The notes below the pieces were generated by a model. The model was given only the letters and a program-made list of their open reading frames with translations. It had not been told where the DNA came from and made no database searches. The position numbers were made by a program, and so were the translations under genes. This document shows positions 36,368 to 47,649 of a stretch of DNA of 64,000 nucleotides, one piece after another; positions within the stretch are counted from its first letter, which is position 1; each line of letters begins with the position of its first letter. The stretch is from Atrichornis clamosus (Eukaryota > Chordata > Aves > Passeriformes > Menuridae): contig WBMZ01012029.1 in NCBI GenBank assembly GCA_013400975.1, positions 1 to 64,000 on the forward strand. The letters are read 5' to 3'.

Positions 36368-36787
36368 TCTGGAGCACCTCTCCCATGAATACAGGATGAG
36401 AGAGTTGGAGTTGTTCAGCCTGGAGAAGAGAAGGCTCCAGGCAGACCACAGAGCACGTTCCAGTGCCTACAGGAGCTCCAAGAGAACTGGAGAGAGACTT
36501 TGGACAAGGGCCTGGAGGGATAGGATAAGAGGGAATAGCTTTAAACTAATAGCAGAGAGATTTGGATTATACATCAGCAAGAAATTGTTCCCTGTGAGGG
36601 TGGTGAGGCCCTGGCACAGGTTTCCCAGAGAAGCTGTGGCTGCCCCATCCCTGGAAGTGTCCAAGGCCAGGCTGGACGGGGCTTGGAGCAGCCTGGGATA
36701 GTGGAAGGTGTCCGTGCCCATGGCAGGGGGTAGGCACTAGGTCATCCTTAAGGTCCCTTCCAATCCAAACCACTCTGTGAATCCATT
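36368..36787 (+). mobile_element. CR1 LINE 3' region, ~420 nt
   Basis: It starts with 'cttctggagcacctctcccatgaatacaggatgagagagttggagttgttcagcctggagaagagaaggctcc' and passes 'gggtggtgaggccctggcacaggtttcccagagaagctgtggctgccccatcc'. It ends at 'ccaatccaaaccactctgtgaatccat'. This is a clear copy of the abundant subfamily. Confidence 0.95.
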
Positions 36788-37613
36788 AATGATTTTTGGA
36801 TCTACCCTGAACTCCCCAGTGATTTTAGAGGACCTTTAAGTGATAACAGAAAACCTGACAATACGTTTTTGGGAGAAATTCTAGAGATCTTAACTCACGC
36901 TTCTCTTTCTAAGCCACAAGGATCAGGAGGCTCTCAGAAGTAACCAGTTTGGCAGCTCTACCACTGCAAGAAGAAGAAGTGAGATGGAAAACCACCTGAG
37001 CACAGGCACAAGGTGTCAGGTGCTGTGTTTGCACACCCGACGTGCTGAAGGTGCTGGGGCCAGCCCCACATCCCCGTGCCTCCATCTCCCATCCCAAATC
37101 TTGCTCCACAGCACTGACCTTTGGGAAGCACTTTGAGGTCTCTGGGTCTCTTACAGAAGTCCAGGTGATCCAACACAAATCTCTGCAGAGAGATAATGGC
37201 GTGGCCTATCCGAAAATAGACAGAAATCCCCACCAAAAACATCCAAGTCGTCATGGTAGGAAAATAAATCTGGGCAGATTGTTGCTTGCATTGTATGAAT
37301 CATCATGTTGTTATAGCAACTTCGTATCTGCACCCAATCTGAAAACCAAGCACAGCTGAAATAATGTAACAGCATTAAGTTAAAATGATATATAACAAGA
37401 CAAAAATGGATCGGCTTGATCTCCGAGGAGCACCCACACTTCTTTCTCACCCTCTTCCCTCCCTTTGAAAACACTGCTTTCCTGTATTTAAACAAAAAGA
37501 AAAAAAAAAAAACAAACACAATTAAAAAAACCCCAAAAACCCCCAGACTTGGAGCTTGTAGAGAAGAAGAGGGCTAATGAGCTTTGGGATTCAAGGAGAA
37601 TCTTCAAAATGAA
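36788..37613. other. Anonymous non-coding DNA
   Basis: About 825 nt, ending in an A-rich tract with C blocks at about 37494-37545. The overlapping frames at 36909-37519 have no known motif. Confidence 0.45.
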
Positions 37614-37722
37614 GAATCATAGAATCATGGAATCACCACAGACTGGTTTAGGTTGGAAAGGATCTTAAAGGTTGTCTTGTTCCAACCCCTCTGCCATGGC
37701 CAGGGACATTTTTCACCACCTT
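37614..37722 (-). mobile_element. CR1 LINE 3' end, short antisense copy
   Basis: The plus strand reads 'aatcatagaatcatggaatcaccacagactggtttaggttggaaaggatcttaaaggttgtcttgttccaacccctctgccatggccagggacatttttcacc'. Two tail repeats are kept; the element stops after ~105 nt. Confidence 0.92.
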
Positions 37723-39154
37723 TAAATAAAAATAAATGCAATTCCCTGTTATAACCACCAGTCCCAGCCAACTGCCCCTGTTGTTTTCATATAATGCAAA
37801 ATTCATGCAGTGAATGAATTACATAAGTTTTGTAATTTTTTTTTTTTTTTTTTTTTTTTAATTCATGCAGTGCATGAATTATCTAAATCTATATGTGCAT
37901 TGTGTCCTGCTCTGTTCAGGAGCCCTGAGCAGAGATTCCAACCGAAACAGAACATTGAGAAGCAAGAAAAGGGATGCACGAGTTCTAGTTTTAAAACTGC
38001 AGGTCTGTGTGGTTATTTTATTGCTGGAGAAAAAGTGAGAAGTGCCACCAAGTTCCCTTCCATTGGCGCAGTAAAGGAAAAATGGTAAATAAATGGATTT
38101 GTGTCGGGGACTGGGCAGGAAAGCACAGCTCCTCTGAAAGGCAAGGGGAGCCCTCCACGCTGCAAAACACTGCAGGTGCCTCAGAAGACACCACTGTGCT
38201 CCAATTAGTGCCAAGGATGACCTGAAAGCACCACAGGGCACTGAACTGCTCCTCTCCCCATGGGATGCTGCCAGCAACAAGGTTCGAAGGAGAAAGAAGG
38301 AAAAAGGAAAAGAAAGAAGTCTGGGAGGTTTGCAAATCTTGCTCTTGTCGTTTCAAGCAAATTAAAACCAAATAAACCCCAAAATAGAAAAAGCAACCCA
38401 CAAATCCACAGCTCTAGGCCCAACAAAGTCCTATTAGTCTTAACAACAGCACAAAAGTGACTTAATTAATTAAAAGCAAATAAAAAGAAGCAGCCTAACT
38501 TATTCTTTCAGAGTTCAAGACAGTAAAAGCACCAGTCTGCCCCAGACAGAACTCTATTTTTTCTTTTCTTCTTTTTCTTAAATGCATTTATTCATTAAGG
38601 CTTCCTCGTAGGCTGTGTAATGAGTCATTTCTTGCTTCTCTATGAAGTGCAAAGGGATGGAGAGGAATAGGATATAAATGGGGGATGAAGACACTCACAA
38701 AGCCTGTTAGAAAAGCTTGAAAAGCTTTTGAAGGAATCACAGATAAAGCGAGGCAACTCCTCACATGGACTCCAAACCCTTTTCTCAATCACCAGAGCTT
38801 TCCCAGGGTCTAACTCTGGCTGTCTCCCTGCTTACAGCCAGCACGGAAAACCCACCCCTCTCCTCCACCCAGCTTTCTGCTGCATCAGAAGAGCTTGGGA
38901 AGAGAAATCCAGAGCTCAAGCAGGAAGCAGGGGGGATGCTGCTCCTCCGATGGGCCTGGTGGCTCACGAGTGTGGATGTGACTGTCTCTGCACCAGTGAA
39001 ATAAGGTCAGGGGGGATCCTATCAGCTGGGATCATCAACAGCACAAGGCATTTTCTGTCTCTTACCCTGGCAGGCAGAGAAGCCCCAGAGTGAGTCACAC
39101 AGCCCGTGAGGGTGGGTGAGGACTGTAAGCAGCTCTTCTGGAATTGGTTTTCAT
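37723..39154. other. Anonymous DNA including a T24 run between palindromic repeats
   Basis: The 37801-37880 structure is listed separately. The rest is unremarkable, apart from AT-rich DNA at 38455-38590. A B-box-like ggttcgaa at 38281 has no partner A box. Confidence 0.45.
37801..37880. repeat. Direct repeat of a 20-bp near-palindrome around a T24 run
   Basis: Copies at 37801-37820 and 37861-37880 match at 19 of 20 bases and are exactly 60 nt apart. The second copy, with the a before it, is a perfect inverted repeat, aattcatgca and tgcatgaatt around a central g. Between them lie acataagttttgtaa and 24 T. This could be target-site duplication around a minimal poly-A (minus-strand) insertion, or a local duplication. 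Confidence 0.9.
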
Positions 39155-39285
39155 AAAATCCTACAATCATAGCAGGGTTTGGGGTGCAAGGGACCACAGA
39201 AATCATCTGGTTCCAACCCCTGCCATGGACAGGAACACCTTCCACTAGACCAGGGTGCTCAGTGCCCCACCCAACCTGGTTTTCC
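39155..39285 (-). mobile_element. CR1 LINE 3' end, antisense
   Basis: The plus strand reads 'aaaatcctacaatcatagcagggtttggggtgcaagggaccacagaaatcatctggttccaacccctgccatggacaggaacaccttccactagaccagggtgctcagtgccccacccaacctgg'. It breaks off at 'ttttccagtgggg'. Confidence 0.9.
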
Positions 39286-39675
39286 AGTGGGGAGGAAGAG
39301 TCTGTCCAATCCATCAGATCAGTAATGCCAAGCTCAATGAAGAGCTTGGGAGATAAACTCTCACATCATGAGCCTTTTTCCAGACTGAATATCCTGGTTT
39401 AGCTCCACAGCTATTGTCAGGAGTCTCCCCTGGTTCTCCAGGTCCTTTGAGTCCTCCCTTCATCCACATAGGTTTTGAGGAAGCAAAGCCAGCACAGAAA
39501 TGTGACCCGAGTCTGCAGGGAAGCTGAACAACAGGAACGGGATGTGTCAGTGCAATAAACACAAATCCCAAAAAAGCACAACCTGAGCCCAAATCCACTG
39601 CTGCCACAGTTTTCCAGCAAGGACTCCCATCCTGTCCATGTGCAGAAGTAGAAAACATGAAATAGATACTAGGAC
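39286..39675. other. Spacer between divergent CR1 copies
   Basis: About 390 nt with no recognised repeat. The open frame at 39314-39658 (minus) has no recognisable motif. Confidence 0.45.
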
Positions 39676-39898
39676 GAAAGAGATATTAGGAAGAAATCGT
39701 TCCCTGTGAGGGTGGTGAGGCCCTGGCACAGGTTGCCCAGAGAAGCTGTGGCTGCCCCATCCCTGGAAGTGTCCAAGGCCAGGTTGGATGGGGCTTGGAG
39801 CAACCTGGGATAGTGGAAGGTGTCCCTGTCCATGGCAGGGGTTGGAACTGGATGATCTTTAAGGTCCCTTCCAACCCAAACCATTCTGTGATTCTACT
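39676..39898 (+). mobile_element. CR1 LINE 3' end, well preserved
   Basis: It reads 'agatattaggaagaaatcgttccctgtgagggtggtgaggccctggcacaggttgcccagagaagctgtggctgccccatccctggaagtgtccaaggccaggttggatggggcttggagcaacctgggatagtggaagg' and continues to 'ccaacccaaaccattctgtgattctac'. With 41700-42030 (minus) it forms an inverted CR1 pair ~1.8 kb apart. Confidence 0.96.
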
Positions 39899-40782
39899 TT
39901 CCTGGGAAATTGCTGAGGTGACTGCCATGATCATGTGTCACTCCCCCTGGCAGGGACCTCCCACCTTCCCTGGAATGCTGTCTCTCACTTTTCTAACATT
40001 TATTCTATCTGGGAAAGAAAAAAAATTTAAAACAGAAAAAAATAAACAAAAGCAAAACTCTAAGTGACAAAAAGCCCCCACAAAATCTAAAATAAATTAT
40101 AAAACTTCCTAAATACAGCATCTAGGGGAACTTTTTCACAGCCACCTAGACCACTTCCAAAGGGTTCACATGCCAATCTAATAATAAAGCTGTCATATGG
40201 GGTGATGTGATTTTAGCTTTCAAGCTGAAGGTTGCCATGGGAGGCTGTTCCCAGCAGCAGAACCACACAGCATTTGTAAAAGCCCTTTCCAGCATCAGAC
40301 ACTGATTTTTGAGTAGGAAAAAATTAACTATTTTTGTTTTTTAGAAGTCCCATAAAAAAGCAGCAGTGCTGGAAAAAAAAATGTAGAGAAAAAGGCAAAA
40401 TAAAAAAATGGGGCTGTAATTCAGATGCCTGTATAAATGTGGATGCACTAAAATCCTTTTTCCAAAGCTAAAACACCAGGAAAACCTAATTTTTTTCAAA
40501 CCAGTGCACATCAGCTGAGTTGGAGTGGCTGCATTTGCCAACACCAGGTTTGCTGGGATGTGGGAGCAGTTGAAGATGATCAGATGATCCCAGGTGCTGC
40601 ATAAACGAGGTGCAGAAATGGGAACAGTTATTGCAGTGCCTCTGCTGGGTACAACTGCTCTGCACTCAGATCTTGACTCTGATAAAAATGAGGCAGCACT
40701 GCACAACAGGTTGAGGAGGTTTACCCAGCTTTTTAGAATTAAAATAATATAATATATATTTGTGCAAGGAATGAAATACTTA

Positions 40783-40824
<42 letters not shown>

Positions 40825-41224
40825 CCCAGGGTTATGCAAAGCTGGGCAAAGACAAATTACTCTCTTAAAACTAACAAACAAGTAAACAGAGAAGGTATTT
40901 TCTACAGCAATCTGCAAGATTTAAGAGACTGTTACAACCTGCAGGATTTACAGAGGAAACACAGTAAGAAGGAGGATTTAACACCAGGACAGAGCCCTGA
41001 AGCAGCAGGAGGAGGAGACCCAGACACTTTTTAGCTTTACACAGTGAGCTGAAGACCACCAAATACTGATTGATAAAAGGCTTTTAATTCATGTTGCCAA
41101 AAGCCTCCAGCCACTAAACCTTTGCAGGTTAAGTAAAGGAGAGTTGGTAGATGAGACACAGGGATGGGGATGAACATCTACAGAGCACACACATCACAAC
41201 TGGGGATGTGAGAGCACAGGAGAG
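39899..41224. other. Anonymous AT-rich DNA with a compound microsatellite
   Basis: A-rich patches lie at 40018-40045 and 40372-40410. The TG/TA array at 40783-40827 is listed separately. I see no gene. Confidence 0.45.
40783..40827. repeat. Compound microsatellite (TG)5(TA)12 followed by TGCACACAC
   Basis: Five TG units (40783-40792) are followed by twelve TA units (40793-40816) and then tgcacacaccc. The TG and CACA ends complement one another, so the array is a long imperfect palindrome able to extrude a cruciform. Such arrays are usually length-polymorphic. Confidence 0.95.
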
Positions 41225-41699
41225 CACACAGCCAGCCCCCTGCCCTGGATTTTGGCAGAGCAGACTTTGGCCTTCTCAGGGACCTGCTTGGGAGAATTCC
41301 ATGGGATAAAGCCCCAGGGGGAAGAGGGGCCCAAGGAAGCTGGTTCGTATTCATGGATCACCTCCTCCAAGCTCGAGGGTGAGGCATGCAAACTACAGGA
41401 AGTCAGGAAAAAATGCCAAGAGTCCTGTGAGGATTAGCATGGAGCTCCTGGACAAACTCAAACACAAAAAGGAAGCTCACAGAGGGAGGAAGCAAGGACA
41501 GGTAGTCTGGGAGAAGTACACAGAGATGGTCTGAGAAGTCAGGGATCAGTTTAGGAAAGATAAAGCCCTGACAGAATTAAATCAAGGGCAATAAGAAAAG
41601 TTTCTGTAGACATGCAGTGATAAAAGGAAGACTAAGGAAAATGTGGGCCCTCTCCATAAGAAAATGGGAGACCTCGTTATGCAGGATATGAAGGGTGAG
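41225..41699 (+). mobile_element. CR1 ORF2 fragment (endonuclease-to-RT linker), left half
   Basis: The plus strand decodes to a known avian CR1 ORF2 stretch. Visible motifs in order are [17 protein letters not shown], a KHKKEA stretch at about 41460-41480 and ENVGPL near 41640, then GDLVMQDMKGE at 41668-41700. Frameshifts and stops break the frame, for example tga at 41531. This is the part of ORF2 between endonuclease and reverse transcriptase. It resumes at 42031 after an antisense CR1 insert. Confidence 0.85.
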
Positions 41700-42030
41700 G
41701 ATCATGTTGTTCCAACCCCTCTGCCATGGGCAGGGACACCTTCCATTATCCCAGGTTGCTCCAAGCCCCATCCAACCTGGCCTTGGACACTTCCAGGGAT
41801 GGGGCAGCCACAGCTTCTCTGGGAAACCTGTGCCAGGGCCTTACCACCCCCACAGGGAAGAATTTCTTCCTAATTTCTAATCTAAATCTTTCCTCTGTCA
41901 GTTTAAAGCCATTTCCTTTTGCCCCGTCACTCCATGCCCTTGTCCAAAGTCCCTCTCCAGCTCTCTTGGAGCCCCTTTAGGCACTTGAAGGGACTCCAAG
42001 ATCTCCCTGGAGCCTTCCCTTCTCCAGGTT
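41700..42030 (-). mobile_element. CR1 3'-region segment nested inside CR1 ORF2 (antisense)
   Basis: The plus strand reads 'atcatgttgttccaacccctctgccatgggcagggacaccttccattatcccaggttgctcc', then 'aatttcttcctaatttctaatctaaatc', and ends 'ctggagccttcccttctccaggttga'. It is a good copy of the abundant subfamily, but it lacks the terminal ~45 nt that every normal CR1 insertion keeps. Flanking ORF2 sequence resumes with almost nothing lost. Confidence 0.93.
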
Positions 42031-42110
42031 GAACTCAATGATTTTTGCCTCAAGTTTTCAGGGGGAAGTGCTACAGTGACCGAGATGCTCCTTCTTCATT
42101 AACACCAAGA
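42031..42110 (+). mobile_element. CR1 ORF2 fragment, right half
   Basis: 'gaactcaatgatttttgcctcaagttttcaggggg' gives ELNDFCLKFSG. This continues DMKGE from the left half (CR1 order: ..QDMEKAEVLNDFFASVFTG..). After about 42062 the resemblance fades, so the right end is approximate. Confidence 0.65.
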
Positions 42111-43145
42111 GTCAAGAGGCAAAAAACCCTCCAGACAGGTTCACAACCTCGAGTTTCTGTGATGTCAAAACTTTCAGACCCAGTCTAAACTGTGGTTGAA
42201 GTTATATGCAGGTGAAATTTTAGGACAAAAGAAGAAAAACTGATTTGAGTCTGATGTTCAGATAAAAAAACTGAGATGCTGCAGAAGAGATATTCCCAAA
42301 GCATGGATCCAGCTTGGGTCCTGCCCCCCACTGATTTCACAGTGTCTGAGACAAAATCTCAACACGGACTGGAAAATCTTTTGCCCACAGAAATCTTTGC
42401 CAGAACATAGAAATAACCCCAACAGAGCTCTTGATCAATAAGACAGTATTTGTTTAAATGCTCCAAACCAGCAACAATCCCAAGCCCACAGTACCAGGCA
42501 AAACAAGAACCATCACTGAGATGCTCTGACTTCAGTGGCAGTACCAGGAACACACCATTCTGTTAAAGTTATTATATTAATTTAACTTTTTTGCTAAAAA
42601 CAGACCGAATTATTGCAGAAGACCTTGCTATCTGCCCAAGGCTTTGGAGCCCAGCCAGCTCACCACCATCCACCCACCCTCCACATCTCCAAAACTCCTC
42701 CTTCCCCAGCACTCTGTTAATCAACTCAGGGATGTCCTTCCCAGAGGTCTCAATGCCTTGTCAGCAGAAATTCAAATCAATCCAGCCCTGGAAGCAGCTG
42801 CAGCAAATAACTCAATCACGTTCATCATTTTAACTTATCCTATTTATGAATCAGGTCAAGCTTGAAATCTCCATTTACATTATCAGCCTTCATGATATTA
42901 AGATAATCATGCAGAAGACTGATCAAAGGTTCCTGGTAACTTTGGAGTGCAAGAATTACCATACAATAACACTTTATCTACTCCAGTGTCCTTTGTGGCT
43001 GTCAAGAATACTTTCTTCCCTAGAAAATAGGACAAGGAAGAACACATTGAACAAGAAAGCACTGCCAGTGCTAAATCTAAGAGTAACAGGACAGTGGGTA
43101 CTGCACACACATCTCCAAAAAAACATGAAGATCACCAGTTTTTAA
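42111..43145. other. Anonymous non-coding DNA
   Basis: About 1 kb without a recognised repeat. The 42740-42960 part looks evenly mixed and could be conserved, but nothing specific supports that. Confidence 0.45.
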
Positions 43146-43258
43146 AACAGAACAGGCTGGGTGGGGCTTTAAGTTACCTGGTCTAGTGGAAGGTGACCCT
43201 GCCTGTGACAGGGGGTTGGAACCAGATGGTCTTGAAGGTCCCTTCCAACCCAAACCAC
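43146..43258 (+). mobile_element. CR1 LINE 3' end, short
   Basis: It reads 'gaacaggctgggtggggctttaagttacctggtctagtggaaggtgaccctgcctgtgacagggggttggaaccagatggtcttgaaggtcccttccaacccaaaccactg'. The attctatg tail is lost. Confidence 0.9.
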
Positions 43259-43288
43259 TGCTGAAAATCCCTGAGAAAAAGAGAGAGA

Positions 43289-43320
43289 TTCAAGCTGCCT
43301 TGAATTCAAGCTGCCTTGAA
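43289..43320. repeat. Two perfect tandem copies of a 16-bp self-complementary unit
   Basis: The unit ttcaagctgccttgaa occurs at 43289-43304 and 43305-43320 without change. Each unit begins TTCAAG and ends with its reverse complement CTTGAA around ctgc. Confidence 0.95.
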
Positions 43321-45017
43321 TTACCTTTATTTTATCTCGCCTGTATGGAAGGACATTTTGATTTTTTCAGACTGAAATCACCTGAAATGGTTCTCTAAAG
43401 GGCCTTAATTTCTCTCAGTCCTGCTTTGACGGGAAGATGAACCCTGCAGCCTTCTGACATGCAGAAATACTCTGCTGATGCTCCTACAGCCCTTTCTCTG
43501 CTGTCCCTCCAGCAGCTGCAGCACCTGCACAGCATCACCAGGTCACAGCTGCTGCAGATCTGACAACAACCACCAAAAAATAAGAAAAGAGAAAAAGCAA
43601 TTCCCATCTCCTCAAGGAGCTTTCACTCTGCTGTTCACCTCCAACTCACTATTTTTCTTCCTACAGCAAATAAAATGTAACATCATTCTGCTATTTTTGT
43701 GAAGAGATGTTTTATCCACAGTGTGGGCAAAGGGAAACAATTTCTATCCTGATTTCAAGATTATTTAAAGAGGGTAAAAAAAATAGAAGGACGTAAGGTT
43801 ATAAAACAGTCTTATGTGGGGAAAAAATATAGGACTATTTTATTGGAAGTGCTTCACTTCTGATACCAGCAATTAAGAATGTAGATATAATCCTTTATTT
43901 ATCTCATATGCAGCAAGAAAACTCTACACACACAGAGGAAGAAAAATCACATGGGACATAATCCAACAACAATCTTCCCCATTAACTCGAGAACGATGTT
44001 CTATTGAATATTTCAAGTGTGATTACACTGTAACAAAATGGCACCACGCCACCAAGTCCTGTAAATTATTTTCTCTCAACACCTCCCTTCCTTGCAAAAA
44101 TGCCAGGATGCTGGAGAAAAAAAAAAAGTGCTCCCAGGTCAAAGTGAAGGGCACCAAAGAAACAAGGAGGATCCTTCAAGTGCCCATCCTAAAGTTCATC
44201 CCAAAGTGGAAAGATGTCCCTAGCAGTTGGTGTTGCACCTTCTAGCCAGGATCTGGGTTGGGAATTATGGTACCAACAGGATGCTTTCTGCAAAGGAATT
44301 ACATACACAGGATTTAAAATGATGGCAGCCTGCTCCAAGTCGTAACTTTGAAGGTAGTTATTGCTCCCGGCTCAATTTTAGAGCTACCAGTGGTAGAAAA
44401 TTTTCACTTTAGTTTCTCCAGTGTGGAACAAACATCACGAACAGCAGAGATGAAAGCTCAGGACAGCTCCATGGGTGATGCACAAGCTCAGAGGGACTGC
44501 AGGTCCCAGGCTCACAACTGGTGAGCTTGGACTGGGGGTCACGGCTGTCTTTTCCCCAGCCTTCACTTTAGCAGGAAGCAAACAGAAGCAGAATCACAAA
44601 TATTGCCAAGTCCAGGCAGGGAGACTGCAACACAGCTAATTAAATACTTTGTCAAAGATTTTCCGATAGTTCAAAGGATTGGGATGTGCAAGAAGAGGCT
44701 TGCAGAGGTATGAACAGCAGCCAGAGCGCTGAGCAAGCACATCTGAAAGCTGCAAACACTAACATGAATTCCATTTAAATTCCCTGAATGTGTTAGCAAG
44801 GAAGGGAGCAAAAGCCAACTTTATCCAGGTAACCCAAGTGTTGTGTCTACAAAACCAGCTCAGCTTCTCTACAGCCAAGGAAGAGAGAGCAGAGCCTCCC
44901 CAAAGGTGCTCCACTGACCATGGAAAGAGTCATGGAGTCTCCAGGAACTTCTTCAAGTCCCTCGGGACTGGTGTCATCACTACCTGAGCCTGATCACAGA
45001 AATGAACACAACCAGGA
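43321..45017. other. Anonymous non-coding DNA
   Basis: About 1.7 kb without a recognised repeat; it includes an A run at about 44118-44128. No supported gene. Confidence 0.5.
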
Positions 45018-45125
45018 TAAGCAACCTGGTCTAGTGGAAGGCGTCCCTGCCCACGGCAGGGGGGTGGAACTGGATGATCTTTAAGGTTCCTCTCCAACCC
45101 AAACCCTTCTGTGATTCTATGATAA
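45018..45125 (+). mobile_element. CR1 LINE 3' end
   Basis: It reads 'agcaacctggtctagtggaaggcgtccctgcccacggcaggggggtggaactggatgatctttaaggttcctctccaacccaaacccttctgtgattctatgata'. Only ~105 nt are present, with two tail repeats. Confidence 0.93.
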
Positions 45126-45542
45126 TGGGGAACATCGACTGATGGGCAAAAAAGGGGATGACACATCAAGACCTCCACAGCAGCCCATCGTCCCCAAAAT
45201 GCCAACTCACTGCCTTCCTGAGCACGCAAGTTGATTTTTTCTCTTGTCTGAAGCACTCAGGAATTTTACTTCAATATGGCTTAGAATTATCTCCAACAGG
45301 CCCAATAAATGTGAAATGATGATGGAGAGGAAGTGGTGCAGCAGGCACATTCCTACCAGAAGCTGAAGACAACAAAAAGAACTGAATGTCATCACTGGCA
45401 CCTCAAAAAGAAACTTTGCCCAAGGCTAATACTTTCAGGTAAGCAATGGGAAACACAGGAAAGAAGACAGAATAATATCAAGATTATTATAAGGTTAAAT
45501 ACAATTATTGCAGATTACTATAATGTAAAACTCACCACTCAG
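45126..45542. other. Spacer between two plus-strand CR1 copies
   Basis: About 415 nt with no recognised repeat or gene. Confidence 0.5.
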
Positions 45543-45720
45543 GGGGTGATGAGGCCCTGGCACAGGTTGCCCAGAGAAGCTGTGGCTGCCCCATCCCTGG
45601 AAGTGTCCAAGACCAGGTTGGATGGGGCTTGGAGTAACTTGGGATAGTGGAAGGTGCAGGGGGTTTGGAACAAGGTGATCTTCAGGTCCTTTCAAACCAA
45701 ACCACTCACAATTCTGTGAA
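45543..45720 (+). mobile_element. CR1 LINE 3' end with internal deletion
   Basis: It reads 'ggtgatgaggccctggcacaggttgcccagagaagctgtggctgccccatccctggaagtgtccaagaccagg', then 'aacttgggatagtggaaggtgcagggggtttggaac'. The 'tccctgcccatgg' segment between 'aaggtg' and 'caggggg' is missing. The tail is degenerate. Confidence 0.93.
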
Positions 45721-47649
45721 AATCATAAGGTAAAATTGGTGCTGCAGTGTCATTTGGTTCTTAATCTCTTTAATAGAGAAGAAGCTCAGAAAAATGTGAG
45801 AGATGAGCAGCAGAAATGCTTCTTGCCCCTTGGAGATTGGGGGGAGAAAAGGAGACACACTGAAGGAATGAGCTTGATTTGGAAAGGAAATTGGCACCAA
45901 ATACAGCAGAAACAAAGTCAATAAGGAACAGTTTAGAGAAGATGTGGAATCTCTCAGCTTCTTATCACATACTAGAAAAAAAACAGGAAATGTGCCTCAA
46001 AAAGAGTAAGAATTCAAGAAATACTCAAGAGATAAGTGAAGTTTATTAATAATTGACCTATAGCACAGGGTTTGGAGGCCAAGAACTCCAGGATCCAAAG
46101 GCACAGGGAAGCACATAACAAGACCAGCCAAACTTGTTATAATTAAGCTGCAGCAGGAAGTGCTGAAGCCAAGCCTAAGTGACTTACCATTAGGAGAAAC
46201 CCAGGGAGGAATCATCACCACATTTACACACCAGAGCACTGCTTTCTCTTCTTTTGAGCACGTTATTACTGATCACCATCCAAAAGAGAGATTCCTGAAC
46301 TCAGTGAAGCCTGTGGCTCTCTAGGCAATTCCTAGACTACTTATAATTAAAGGCACCATTAAGCCTTCAGAGAACCAGATGCCAATCCATGTCAAAAGTT
46401 ACACAGCTGAACAGGGTCTAATTATGCTGCATTCAAGAGATGCATCACATCCCCAACAGATGTCATTTTGTAGGAAGCTCTTCCCATATCTTACAATCTT
46501 AAGATCATTTGAGATGTTCTTGCCTGTATTATCCCTTGTTTAGAAAAGAAAAGACTATCCAGGGTTATCTGCCTGCAAGCTGAAGATGGGATAAGTGGCA
46601 AACAGAAGAAAAAGCCACTGATGCAGTGACGAAGCCAATTTAAAAAAAAAATTAAAATGTTTACATGGAGAAACAATTCTTTCCTTCCCATTTCACACTT
46701 TTTTGGTGGTAGGGTGATATTTTGGGCTCCCTTTTTGCATGTTTATTCAGGGTCTGTACAGCCAAGCAACTGCATGTTCTTGTGAACTGATAAATGCTAC
46801 AAGCCCAGTTCATCCGTTCTTGAAAAAAGACTTTTTCAAACAATGTAAAACAGCAATTAAGTGCCATGAAAAGGGCTCTAGCAACAGCCTGGTCCAGGTG
46901 GCAGAACACCCCAAAATATCTTTTGCATTAAGACGCTGATCAAGTTTTCTCCTCTGCATTTAAATGGGAGAAGAGAGTCCAAATCGACTCAGAAGCAGCC
47001 ATCATATAAGATACTAAAAATATTATCATCTAAACACAGAAAGGTCAAAAAATAAATTCCTAACTGCCTTCTCAACATAACGCAGAAAGCACATCTATTC
47101 TTAAGCATACACCAAGGCCAGTGAGTTTGGGAAAAAGACAGATGGGAGAATATGTAGGAGAATATGTTCTCTGAATACTTCCCCAAATAGGCTACCAAAA
47201 GTCAAGGGAGATGCTGTGTCACAAGGGATGCAGAAGCCACACGAGATGCATTTCTTGATATTCCTCTCCAGGAGATCTTCTCGAGCAGACAGAGAAGTCT
47301 TTACTACTTCTTCCCATGGCACAGCCTCCAGACTCTCATCCTATAGTTTTTCCTGTATTTTCAAACAAAATGGCCCCACGGTCATGGAGTGACAGATGCC
47401 ACATTTTCAGCCTTTCCCAGCAACATGGTGATGATCACCACAAAGAATGGCAGTGAGACAAGAACCATCAATGGTCTATGCTGAACTTTCCATTCACCAG
47501 TTTCATTCTCCTGCCTTCTCCGCTGCTCCTGTAACTTGAAGCTGTTGGGCAGCTTAATCAAGTTGGAGAAAACAGAAAAAGAAATTAAAAAACCATAATA
47601 TCTGCCTGAAAGTTGAGGGAAACACTAAAGATAGGAACACTTCTAAGAA
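45721..47649. other. Anonymous AT-rich DNA
   Basis: About 1.9 kb without a recognised repeat. Short open frames on both strands (for example 46661-46909 minus, 47101-47322 minus) are not assignable. Confidence 0.45.

Noticed and set aside
37836..37859. T24 run as the tail of a processed pseudogene
   Set aside because: No gene-like body lies next to it between the flanking repeats.
38281..38288. ggttcgaa as a tRNA or SINE B box
   Set aside because: There is no A box upstream at the right spacing and no cloverleaf.
40341..40823. Minus-strand open frame of 160 codons with a Tyr-Ile repeat start
   Set aside because: The beginning is the translated TA/TG microsatellite; the rest lacks any domain.
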